Shown here piece by piece: positions 1-6,508 of a DNA stretch of 9,501 nucleotides; the stretch's first letter is position 1, and every line of letters starts with the position of its first letter. The notes below the pieces were generated by a model. That model was not told the DNA's origin, did no database searches, and saw only the letters and a list, made by a program, of their open reading frames with translations. A program made the position numbers and the translations under genes. Origin of the DNA: ATZT02 sp038124905 (GTDB lineage Bacteria; Actinomycetota; Actinomycetes; S36-B12; UBA5976); NCBI GenBank assembly GCA_038124905.1, contig JAYPCW010000044.1, positions 1-9,501 of the forward strand, written 5' to 3'.

Positions 1-11
1 AGGACTTTTCT

Positions 12-434
12 TTGCCGCTTGATAGCAAATTAGTTGGCGCAATTTTTAGTGTCTTAATGTTGGTAGCAACGCTAATCGATGTTTTCCTAGGTCAAGGTAT
101 TGGCGCGCTTTCTGGAGCTGTTTATGGAATTTTGCTCATCACCTTTGTTTATTTAGTAAGTCAAAACAATGCTTGGGATCCAGTTTTAATGGGGCCGGCT
201 ATTTACTTTGTTGCAATATTAATTGCTGGCCAATTCACTCTCTCTGGAGTTGGTTCATTTTTGATGCAACAAAGCACCATGCTGCTTCCCACCCTGGCTT
301 TTAACGCAACTTGGGTAATCGGGGCAACGGTCGTTGCTTCAGCTTTAACTTATTTACGGATTAACGGTCAAAAATCTAGCGCTGCTTCGCAGCCTTCAGA
401 TCTTTACGAAGCTCCGGAGGAAGCGCAAAGGTAA
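12..434 (+). CDS. Four-helix membrane protein, DUF6542-like (Rv1111c-type neighbour of ispH)
   Basis: Small integral membrane protein of unknown function. The 140 residues hold four hydrophobic segments at about 6-26, 31-49, 57-75 and 96-115, followed by a polar tail (about 117-140). This layout, and its position tail-to-tail with ispH, match the DUF6542 family that lies beside lytB2/ispH in many actinobacteria; that assignment rests on remembered family features, not a search. The start chosen is TTG at 12, preceded by AGGA at 1-4, which would serve as a ribosome binding site. The frame stays open to the left edge, so a longer N-terminus beyond the window cannot be excluded. The last 19 codons and the stop lie antisense to the 3' end of ispH (59 bp overlap), so the polar tail is encoded opposite the IspH C-terminus. 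No catalytic motif is visible. Confidence 0.7.
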   Translation: MPLDSKLVGAIFSVLMLVATLIDVFLGQGIGALSGAVYGILLITFVYLVSQNNAWDPVLMGPAIYFVAILIAGQFTLSGVGSFLMQQSTMLLPTLAFNATWVIGATVVASALTYLRINGQKSSAASQPSDLYEAPEEAQR

Positions 435-1335
435 CACTTTCGCTGGTGGTGTGAACTTCTTCAACCTCACCAAATCCTCGATTATTCAACCACACTAAAA
501 CTTCTTCAACTAAAACTTCTGGAACCGATGCTCCGCTGGTTAGGCCAACAGTTTGTGCACCCTCAAACCAATTTTCCTCTAATTCTTTTACTCCATCAAC
601 GCGAAATGATTTTTTTGCACCTGCTTCTAAGCCCACTTCTACCAAGCGAACTGAATTTGAACTATTGCTTGAACCCACGGTGATTAAAACATCACAACGA
701 GGGGCGATAGCTTTAACAGCCGCTTGACGATTTTGTGTGGCATAGCAAATGTCATCACTCGGCGGGTCGATCAATTCTGGCAATTTTTGCTTTAAAGCAT
801 AAACAGTATCCAATGTTTCATCTACCGAAAGTGTAGTTTGCGAAAGCCAAGCAATCTTTTTGTTTGGATCAATCTCTAATTTTTCTACTTCTTCAGGGCT
901 TTCTACCAAAATCATGTTATTTGGCGCTTCGCCCATGGTGCCTTCTACTTCTTCATGACCTTCATGGCCAATTAAAACAATTTGGTAATCATCTTTAGCA
1001 AAACGCTTTGCCTCATTATGAACCTTTGTTACTAGTGGGCAGGTTGCATCAATAGTTTTTAAGTTGCGCTCTGCTGCTTGTTGGTGCACCAATGGGGAAA
1101 CTCCATGGGCGCTGAATACCACAATCGACCCCTCGGGGACTTCAGAAATTTCTTCAACAAAAATTACGCCTTTTTCTTCTAGCGTTTCTACAACGTGTTT
1201 GTTATGAACTATTTGCTTTCGAACATAAATTGGCGCCCCATGCACTTGGAGAGCTTTTTCGACCGTAACCACGGCACGATCTACACCAGCACAATAGCCA
1301 CGTGGCGCAGCTAGTAGCACTTTTTTATTCGACAT
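376..1335 (-). CDS. ispH: 4-hydroxy-3-methylbut-2-enyl diphosphate reductase (IspH/LytB)
   Basis: Last enzyme of the MEP pathway. It reduces HMBPP to IPP and DMAPP in the cytosol using an Fe-S cluster. The 319 residues show the three cluster cysteines: C15 in APRGYCAGVDR, C99 in DATCP and C197 in DICYATQ. Substrate-binding positions are also present: H44 (QIVHNKHVV), H77 (SAHGVS), H127 and E129 (HEGHEEVEG), and S225/S226/N227 in GSSNSSNS. Length is normal for the family. The ATG start fits the conserved N-terminus. A GAGG lies only about 2 nt upstream, and a candidate -10 lies very close, so the 5' leader may be almost absent. The gene is divergent from xseA across 56 bp and its 3' end overlaps the convergent membrane-protein gene. 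In this window it is the supplier of isoprenoid units for the prenyltransferase at 6492-7253. Confidence 0.97.
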   Translation of the reverse strand: MSNKKVLLAAPRGYCAGVDRAVVTVEKALQVHGAPIYVRKQIVHNKHVVETLEEKGVIFVEEISEVPEGSIVVFSAHGVSPLVHQQAAERNLKTIDATCPLVTKVHNEAKRFAKDDYQIVLIGHEGHEEVEGTMGEAPNNMILVESPEEVEKLEIDPNKKIAWLSQTTLSVDETLDTVYALKQKLPELIDPPSDDICYATQNRQAAVKAIAPRCDVLITVGSSNSSNSVRLVEVGLEAGAKKSFRVDGVKELEENWFEGAQTVGLTSGASVPEVLVEEVLVWLNNRGFGEVEEVHTTSESVTFALPPELRKDLKAAKQR

Positions 1336-1343
1336 ATCCTCAT

Positions 1344-1349
1344 ATCGTA
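1344..1349 (-). promoter_or_regulatory. Candidate -10 element for ispH
   Basis: On the minus strand the hexamer reads TACGAT and sits 8 nt upstream of the ispH ATG. This would place the transcription start within about 2 nt of the start codon. It is part of CCTACGAT, the mirror image of CCTACGCT in front of xseA. No good -35 is visible, so this is a motif-based inference only. Confidence 0.4.
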
Positions 1350-1379
1350 GGCAACAACTGAATTTTGCACATCTTGACC

Positions 1380-1385
1380 TACGCT
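1380..1385 (+). promoter_or_regulatory. Candidate -10 element for a leaderless xseA transcript
   Basis: TACGCT fits the actinobacterial TAnnnT pattern and ends 6 nt before the ATG at 1392. A start seven bases downstream of the hexamer would fall on the A of that ATG, giving a leaderless mRNA. The possible -35, CTGAAT at 1358-1363, is weak. This spacing is one reason for preferring ATG 1392 over the upstream TTG at 1365. Confidence 0.45.
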
Positions 1386-1391
1386 TATCTC

Positions 1392-2597
1392 ATGTACCCA
1401 GGTTATTCACCAGAAAATCCCATGCAGGTCCGCGATGCTGCTCGTTCTTTAGCTGACTTAATTAATCCGCTTCCAGCAATTTGGATTGAGGGCGAAATCA
1501 CCCAAGCAAAAATTAGACCCAACAGTGACTGGGTTTTCATGGACCTACGAGATGTCTCGCAAGAGTCAACTTTAAATGTGATGCTAAGTAAGAATGCGCT
1601 AAAAATTGCCAAAATTACACCAGAAAGTGGCATGCGGGTAGTCATTCATGGCAAACCTGAATTCTGGGCTAATCGCGGAAGTTTAATTATTCGCGCAAAA
1701 GCAATTCAGACTCTTGGGTTAGGTGAGTTAATGATTCGACTCGAAGAGCTAAAGCAAAAATTAGCTAACGAGGGCCTATTCGCGGCAAGTCGGAAAAGAG
1801 CCCTTCCTTTTCTGCCACAAAAAATTGGTTTGATTTGCGGACGCGCAAGTGCGGCAATGCATGATGTAATCGAAAATGCTCAGCGACGCTGGCCAATTAT
1901 CGAATTTGCAACCTTAGAAGTTGCCGTGCAAGGTGCAAAAGCCGCTGGTGAAATTATTCAGGCATTAAAAAAGTTAAATTCTAGAGACGATATTGAAGTT
2001 ATCGTGATTACTAGAGGTGGTGGCTCATTTGAGGACCTACTCCCCTTTTCTGACGAAGCTTTAATTCGCGCTGTAGCCGCGTCAAAAATCCCTACGGTTA
2101 GTGCCATTGGCCATGAAGAAGACGCTCCACTATTGGACTTAGTAGCAGACGTTCGAGCTTCAACGCCCACCGATGCGGCTCGAAAAGTAGTGCCTGACTT
2201 TGATCATGAATTTGAATTGCTTGACAACACACTATTTAATTTAAGAAGAATCGTAGCTAATGCAATTGAAAGGGAGCAAATTCTTTTAGAAAGAATGCTT
2301 GAAGCTTCAGGGCTAGATTCAATATCAGATTTTTTACAACCTTATCAAGATCAACTTGATGATGATTTATTTCAGTTGCGAGATCAAGCAAATAGTAAAG
2401 TGCAAAAAGAAGTTCTTTGGCTAGGTCCCACCAAGGCACAACTAAAAGCTCTTTCGCCGGTAGCAACCTTGGAGCGAGGATTTGCCATCGTGCAGTTAGC
2501 AAATAAAAAACTTTTGAAACAAGCTAGCGATGTTAAAAGTGGTGACAATTTGAGAATCCGCCTAGCAAAAGACAGTATCAAGGCAAAGGTGGAATAG
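1392..2597 (+). CDS. xseA: Exodeoxyribonuclease VII large subunit (XseA)
   Basis: Catalytic subunit of exonuclease VII, which degrades single-stranded DNA from both ends in repair. The 401 residues (counted from ATG 1392) show an OB-fold single-strand-binding domain at about 10-105. The nuclease core follows, with GLICGRASAAMHD (146-158), RGGGSFEDLLPFSDE (208-222), SAIGHEED and the STPTDAA motif. A helical coiled region then leads to the C-terminal SPVATLERGFAI motif (from 355). The frame is open back to TTG 1365, but the residues from MYPGYSPENPMQVR match the usual start of actinobacterial XseA. The ATG also has a -10-like hexamer exactly 6 nt upstream and no Shine-Dalgarno, so a leaderless start at 1392 is preferred. 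xseB follows after 9 bp. The gene is divergent from ispH. Confidence 0.96.
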   Translation: MYPGYSPENPMQVRDAARSLADLINPLPAIWIEGEITQAKIRPNSDWVFMDLRDVSQESTLNVMLSKNALKIAKITPESGMRVVIHGKPEFWANRGSLIIRAKAIQTLGLGELMIRLEELKQKLANEGLFAASRKRALPFLPQKIGLICGRASAAMHDVIENAQRRWPIIEFATLEVAVQGAKAAGEIIQALKKLNSRDDIEVIVITRGGGSFEDLLPFSDEALIRAVAASKIPTVSAIGHEEDAPLLDLVADVRASTPTDAARKVVPDFDHEFELLDNTLFNLRRIVANAIEREQILLERMLEASGLDSISDFLQPYQDQLDDDLFQLRDQANSKVQKEVLWLGPTKAQLKALSPVATLERGFAIVQLANKKLLKQASDVKSGDNLRIRLAKDSIKAKVE

Positions 2598-2606
2598 GAT
2601 CTAAAA

Positions 2607-2822
2607 ATGCCTAAAGAAAAAAAGGAATTAAGTTACGAGCAAGCACGAGCTCGTCTTACCGAAATTACCGAAAAACTATCTGCAGGAAACTTAGGTCTAG
2701 AGGACACCCTTAAATTATGGGAAGAGGGCGAAAAGCTAGCTGAGATTTGTCAAAAAATCTTAGACCAAGCCCAGGCTCGATTAGAAGAAATTCAAGCTGA
2801 ATATGAAGAAGAAGACGAATAG
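2607..2822 (+). CDS. xseB: Exodeoxyribonuclease VII small subunit (XseB)
   Basis: Small helical partner of XseA; several copies bind each large subunit to form active exonuclease VII. The 71 residues have the family signature: a first helix SYEQARARLTEITEKL, a short LGLEDTL turn, and a second helix ending with an acidic tail (EYEEEDE). Length is typical. The ATG lies 9 bp after the xseA stop. AGGA, overlapping that stop codon, is a well-spaced ribosome binding site, so the pair is almost certainly co-transcribed and perhaps translationally coupled. Its TAG stop is only 2 bp from the stop of the convergent DUF4245 gene, leaving no room for a terminator between them. Confidence 0.95.
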   Translation: MPKEKKELSYEQARARLTEITEKLSAGNLGLEDTLKLWEEGEKLAEICQKILDQAQARLEEIQAEYEEEDE

Positions 2823-2824
2823 AT

Positions 2825-3364
2825 TTAAGAGATTAGTTTTAAATTCTCAATTAATCTAAGTTGCTCTTCAAAACTTGCAGTCCCATAAATTAGTAGATTT
2901 ACTCCCTCAACTTGGTAGTAAATACCGCTTTCGTCTTTCGCTTGATCGGTCCAAAGCGTCATAGTTTTTCCGTCAATTATTTGAATTTCACTACTCGTTA
3001 TTTCATAACCAGAAGCACTCAACATTCTTTCTGGTTTGGAAGCGCTGACTTTTACGCCAACAAATTCTTCATCTGCAGTGACCAATCCAAATCTCCACAT
3101 GGGTTGATTTTGTATTTGTTCTAGCCTTCCGCTGGTGGCAAGCCATCCATCTGGCAGGTTTTCTGGTGCGTAAATTGGCAAATCAGTTCTTTGGCTAGTA
3201 GCTCGAGATACCGCATTTAGATCAATAGCTCTTATTTCAACTTCATTTACTTTTCTTGTTTGGCCAACAAATCCAGCCAGCAAAACTACAAATAGCCCTA
3301 CCAATGCCATCGAAATTGTGATATCAAAAACTGTCTTTTTGTAGCTGGGCTTCTTGTAACTCAT
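2825..3364 (-). CDS. DUF4245 membrane-anchored protein (Rv1100-like)
   Basis: Protein of unknown function, 179 residues. A basic N-terminus (KK repeats, residues 4-10) precedes a single hydrophobic segment at about 14-35. The rest should lie outside the membrane, consistent with an uncleaved signal anchor. The soluble part contains IYAPENLPDGWLATSGRL (64-81), typical of DUF4245, followed by alternating beta-like segments (RFGLVTADEEFVGVKVS, DGKTMTLWTD). The family is actinobacterial and usually lies next to glpX. Here glpX is absent and the gene is divergent from fumarase across 70 bp. The ATG at 3364 is preceded by TATATGAG with no clear Shine-Dalgarno, so the start is only moderately supported. 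The family assignment comes from remembered motifs and synteny. Confidence 0.8.
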   Translation of the reverse strand: MSYKKPSYKKTVFDITISMALVGLFVVLLAGFVGQTRKVNEVEIRAIDLNAVSRATSQRTDLPIYAPENLPDGWLATSGRLEQIQNQPMWRFGLVTADEEFVGVKVSASKPERMLSASGYEITSSEIQIIDGKTMTLWTDQAKDESGIYYQVEGVNLLIYGTASFEEQLRLIENLKLIS

Positions 3365-3405
3365 CTCATATATCTTTGCGTATCTTTAAATTTTGCGCAT
3401 ACCCA

Positions 3406-3411
3406 TACAAT
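3406..3411 (+). promoter_or_regulatory. Candidate -10 element for the fumarase gene
   Basis: TACAAT lies 23 bp before the fumarase ATG. The -35 is weak: TCTTTA at 3383-3388 gives 17 bp spacing. Unlike the xseA and greA promoters this one would give a short leader, holding the Shine-Dalgarno GAAAGGA at 3421-3427. Repeated TATCTTT (3371 and 3381) and TTTGCGyAT (3375 and 3392) lie just upstream in the divergent spacer. Confidence 0.5.
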
Positions 3412-3434
3412 AGAGATATTGAAAGGACGCAAAA

Positions 3435-5102
3435 ATGGTGGATTTTAAATATACCGACCTTTTACCAACAGGTGAAGATGAGCGTGAATATCGATTAATC
3501 ACCACCGAAGGCGTCGAAGTGAAAGACTTGGGCGGCACTAAATTCTTAAAAATCAGCCCTAAAGTTTTAGAAGAATTAACCTTTGCAGCAATTAAAGATA
3601 CGCAACATCTCTTGCGCACCGATCACTTAGCGTCATTGCGCAGAATTTTAGATGACCCTGAAGCTAGCCCCAATGATCGCTTTGTGGCTTTAGACCTATT
3701 AAAAAATGCCAATATCTCAGCTGGTGGCGTTTTGCCAATGTGCCAAGACACCGGAACCATGGTGGTAAGCGCAAAAAGAGGGTCCCACATTTTGACTGAC
3801 GGTCAAGATGAAGCAGTAATTGCTAAAGGTATTTTTAATGTTTATCAAGATTTAAATTTACGCTACAGCCAATTAGCTCCATTAAATATGTGGCATGAAA
3901 AAAACACCGGAACTAACTTGCCTGCACAAATTGAAATTTACGCCGATACCAAACCGGGTCATGAACTTGAATACAAGTTGCTTTACATGGCAAAAGGTGG
4001 AGGCAGTGCAAATAAATCTTTAATGTTCCAAGAAACTAAGGCAATCTTAAATCCAGAAAAAATGCGAGCATTTTTAGAAGAAAAGTTGCGCAGCCTAGGT
4101 ACTGCTGCCTGCCCTCCGTATCACTTAGCGATCGTTATTGGTGGACCCACTGCTGAGTTTGCGTTGAAAACAGCCAAATTAGCTTCCGCGAGAGAGTTAG
4201 ATAATTTGCCATTGATTGGCTCTGAGTTAGGTCATGGCTTTCGAGATATTGAAATGGAAGCTGAAGTTTTAAAAATTACTGAACAATTTGGTATTGGTGC
4301 GCAATTCGGTGGCAAATATTTTTGTCACGATGTGCGAGTAATTCGCTTGCCAAGACATGGCGCCTCACTGCCAGTTGCTATTGCAGTCTCTTGCTCTGCC
4401 GATAGACAAGTGCTAGCAAAAATAACCCCAGAGGGTGCCTACTTAGAAAAACTTGAGACAGATCCAGCAAAGTTTTTGCCAGAAGTGACTACCGAAAAAC
4501 TTGATGATGACGTAGCCGTGATTGATCTAAATCAGCCAATGAGTGAAGTTAGAAATCAATTAAGTCAGCTCCCAGTTAAGAGCCGCGTCTCATTAAATGG
4601 GCCAATGATTGTTGCTAGAGACTTGGCCCACGCGAGAGTTGCTGAAATGTTGGCCAAGGGCGAGCCGATGCCGCAGTACTTCAAAGACTTTGCGGTTTAT
4701 TACGCCGGCCCAGCAAAAACACCTCAGGGTTACGCGTCTGGTTCTTTTGGACCAACTACTGCCGGTCGCATGGATTCTTATGTGGATCAATTTCAAAAGT
4801 TGGGCGGTTCTTTAGTAATGCTGGCCAAAGGTAATCGCTCAAAGCAAGTCACTAAGGCCTGCGAGGCAAATGGTGGTTTTTATTTAGGTTCAATTGGTGG
4901 CCCAGCCGCTCGCTTAGCCCAAGACTGCATTACCAAAGTCGAAGTATTGGACTTTGAAGATTTAGGTATGGAGGCAGTTTGGAAGATCGAGGTTAAAGAT
5001 TTTCCAGCCTTTATTGTGGTTGACGATAAGGGTCATGATTTTTTTGAAGACACCATGCGACCGATTGCCAACAAAATTCCAGTTGGCCCAGATGCTGGCT
5101 AA
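3435..5102 (+). CDS. fumA: Fumarate hydratase, class I (single-chain, [4Fe-4S])
   Basis: TCA-cycle enzyme interconverting fumarate and L-malate in the cytosol. The 555-residue chain is the one-piece class I type, with alpha and beta parts fused. Three cysteines sit where class I cluster ligands are expected: C103 in PMCQDTGT, C226 in TAACPPYH and C320 in VSCSADR. The beta part carries AGPAKTPQGYASGSFGPTTAGRMD (from 424; key residues G425, T429, S436, T441, R445), then KGNRS (465-469) and the SIGGPAA motif. Length is normal. The ATG at 3435 has GAAAGGA about 7 nt upstream. M. tuberculosis carries an unrelated class II fumarase in the equivalent place, whereas class I enzymes are oxygen-sensitive. 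The stop codon overlaps that of the convergent phoH gene. The symbol fumA is a class label; the gene could equally be named fumB. Confidence 0.95.
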   Translation: MVDFKYTDLLPTGEDEREYRLITTEGVEVKDLGGTKFLKISPKVLEELTFAAIKDTQHLLRTDHLASLRRILDDPEASPNDRFVALDLLKNANISAGGVLPMCQDTGTMVVSAKRGSHILTDGQDEAVIAKGIFNVYQDLNLRYSQLAPLNMWHEKNTGTNLPAQIEIYADTKPGHELEYKLLYMAKGGGSANKSLMFQETKAILNPEKMRAFLEEKLRSLGTAACPPYHLAIVIGGPTAEFALKTAKLASARELDNLPLIGSELGHGFRDIEMEAEVLKITEQFGIGAQFGGKYFCHDVRVIRLPRHGASLPVAIAVSCSADRQVLAKITPEGAYLEKLETDPAKFLPEVTTEKLDDDVAVIDLNQPMSEVRNQLSQLPVKSRVSLNGPMIVARDLAHARVAEMLAKGEPMPQYFKDFAVYYAGPAKTPQGYASGSFGPTTAGRMDSYVDQFQKLGGSLVMLAKGNRSKQVTKACEANGGFYLGSIGGPAARLAQDCITKVEVLDFEDLGMEAVWKIEVKDFPAFIVVDDKGHDFFEDTMRPIANKIPVGPDAG

Positions 5103-6412
5103 GAAGGAATATCTTCTAGCAGTTCAGTGACTAAAGAAGCAATCGGTGATCGCTCAGAACGCGTTAACGTGACATGGGCAAATAATGGATGACCTTTGAG
5201 TTTTTCAACAACTGCAGCAACTCCATCATGGCGCCCAACTCTTAAATTATCTCTTTGGGCAACATCATGTGTTAAAACTACTTTTGAGCCTTTACCAAGT
5301 CGCGAAAGTACCGTGAGTAGTACATTTCGCTCCAAACTCTGAGCTTCGTCAACAATCACAAAGGCATCATGTAAGGATCTACCACGAATATGAGTGAGTG
5401 GTAAAACTTCAATCAGACCGCGGGTGAGCACTTCGTCAATCACTTCTGGTGCAGCAACCGCACCAAGTGTGTCAAAAACTGCTTGCGCCCAAGGGCTCAT
5501 TTTTTCATTTTCACTACCAGGGAGATAACCCAAATCTTGCCCACCAACCGCATAAAGTGGGCGAAAAACCATAACTTTTCTTTGTTCGCCTCTTTCTAAA
5601 ACTTGTTCTAAGCCAGCACAAATCGCCAAGGCACTTTTACCTGTTCCCGCCCTGCCACCAAGTGAAACAATTCCAATTTCTGGATCTAAGAGAAAATCAA
5701 GCGCGAGCCTTTGCTCCGCACTTCTTCCATGGATACCAAATGCCTCAATATCTCCGCGTACTAACTGAATCTTTTTATCGGCAGTAATTCTTCCTAAGCC
5801 GCTGCCTTTGCTTGACATTAAAATAAGTCCGGTATTACAAGGTAATTCTTTTGCCATTTCATGCTCAAGTGAATGGTTGGAATATAGCTCGTCTAATTCA
5901 TCACTCGCTAAATCTAATTCGCTAATTCCAGTCCAGCCTGAGATTGCTACAAATTCTGCTAAGTATTCTTCAGCTTCTAGTCCTAATGCTGAGGCCTTAA
6001 CTCGCATGGGCAAATCTTTACTAACTACTACGACTTCCGCCCCGGCATCAGCTAATTGTTTTGCGGTAGCCAAGATTCGTCCGTCATTATCTAGCGGACC
6101 AAATGCTGCTGGCAAATTACTTTGATCAATTTGCGAAAGATCTACTCGAAGGGTTCCGCCTAAATCACCTAACGGTATAGCTTTATCTAGCCCGCCTTTT
6201 TCAACACGCAAATCATCAAGCAGGCGAAGTGCCTCACGAGCATAAAAACCTAATTCTGGATGAGTTCGCTTTGCTTCTAATTCTGCAATAACGACTAAAG
6301 GTAAAACCACATCATGTTCATCAAAACGTAAAGGGGCCTTTGGATCTGAGAGAAGAACGCTGGTATCGAGCACAAAAGTTTTTTTGTTTACTCTGTGTGG
6401 GGTCAAGCCCAC
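5099..6412 (-). CDS. phoH: PIN domain-PhoH ATPase fusion protein (PhoH2/YlaK type)
   Basis: Two-domain protein with a predicted N-terminal PIN ribonuclease fold and a C-terminal PhoH P-loop ATPase/helicase. Numbering is from GTG 6412 (437 residues). PIN acidic positions are D16 (VLDTSVLL), E44 (VIAELEAKR), D108/D110 (DNDGRILA) and D133 (SKDLPMR). The PhoH part begins near 230, with Walker A GGRAGTGKSA (K259), VFRPLYAVGGQDLGYLPG, Walker B FVIVDEAQ (D355, E356) and a late TLTRSERSPIASLV motif. Mycobacterial PhoH2 proteins of this layout are described as RNA-unwinding and RNA-cleaving; the role here is inferred. The start is ambiguous. GTG 6412 directly abuts the AAGGGG stretch, while TTG at 6406 would sit about 5 nt after it and is the better-spaced choice. 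It lies 79 bp after the prenyltransferase and its 3' end overlaps fumarase by 4 bp. Confidence 0.93.
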   Translation of the reverse strand: MGLTPHRVNKKTFVLDTSVLLSDPKAPLRFDEHDVVLPLVVIAELEAKRTHPELGFYAREALRLLDDLRVEKGGLDKAIPLGDLGGTLRVDLSQIDQSNLPAAFGPLDNDGRILATAKQLADAGAEVVVVSKDLPMRVKASALGLEAEEYLAEFVAISGWTGISELDLASDELDELYSNHSLEHEMAKELPCNTGLILMSSKGSGLGRITADKKIQLVRGDIEAFGIHGRSAEQRLALDFLLDPEIGIVSLGGRAGTGKSALAICAGLEQVLERGEQRKVMVFRPLYAVGGQDLGYLPGSENEKMSPWAQAVFDTLGAVAAPEVIDEVLTRGLIEVLPLTHIRGRSLHDAFVIVDEAQSLERNVLLTVLSRLGKGSKVVLTHDVAQRDNLRVGRHDGVAAVVEKLKGHPLFAHVTLTRSERSPIASLVTELLEDIPS

Positions 6413-6486
6413 CCCCTTGCGTTAATTAACTTGTGCCTCTTAAGGCTAACTGTTCACATTAATAACAGCGGGGCAACACGCCGGCT

Positions 6487-6508
6487 GCGGGTTAGGCGCC
6501 GAACCTGC
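6487..6508 (-). terminator. Possible stem-loop terminator across the prenyltransferase stop codon
   Basis: GCGGGTT (6487-6493) and AACCTGC (6502-6508) form a near-perfect inverted repeat around an 8-nt loop containing GGCGCC. On the minus-strand RNA six of seven pairs hold, with one A-C mismatch. It straddles the TAA stop of the prenyltransferase gene and begins a strikingly GC-rich patch in an AT-rich region. There is no following U-tract, so this is at best a terminator of the U-tract-less kind. Confidence 0.3.

Noticed and set aside
1365..1391. N-terminal extension of XseA from TTG 1365
   Set aside because: The extra residues do not match the family start, there is no Shine-Dalgarno, and the stretch contains the putative promoter.
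4609..4815. Short overlapping frames on both strands inside the fumarase gene
   Set aside because: Their translations show no domain, and fumarase motifs cover the same bases in the supported frame.
5808..6125. 105-codon plus-strand open frame
   Set aside because: It lies wholly antisense within the well-supported phoH gene, is serine/alanine-rich with no recognisable domain, and lacks a ribosome binding site.
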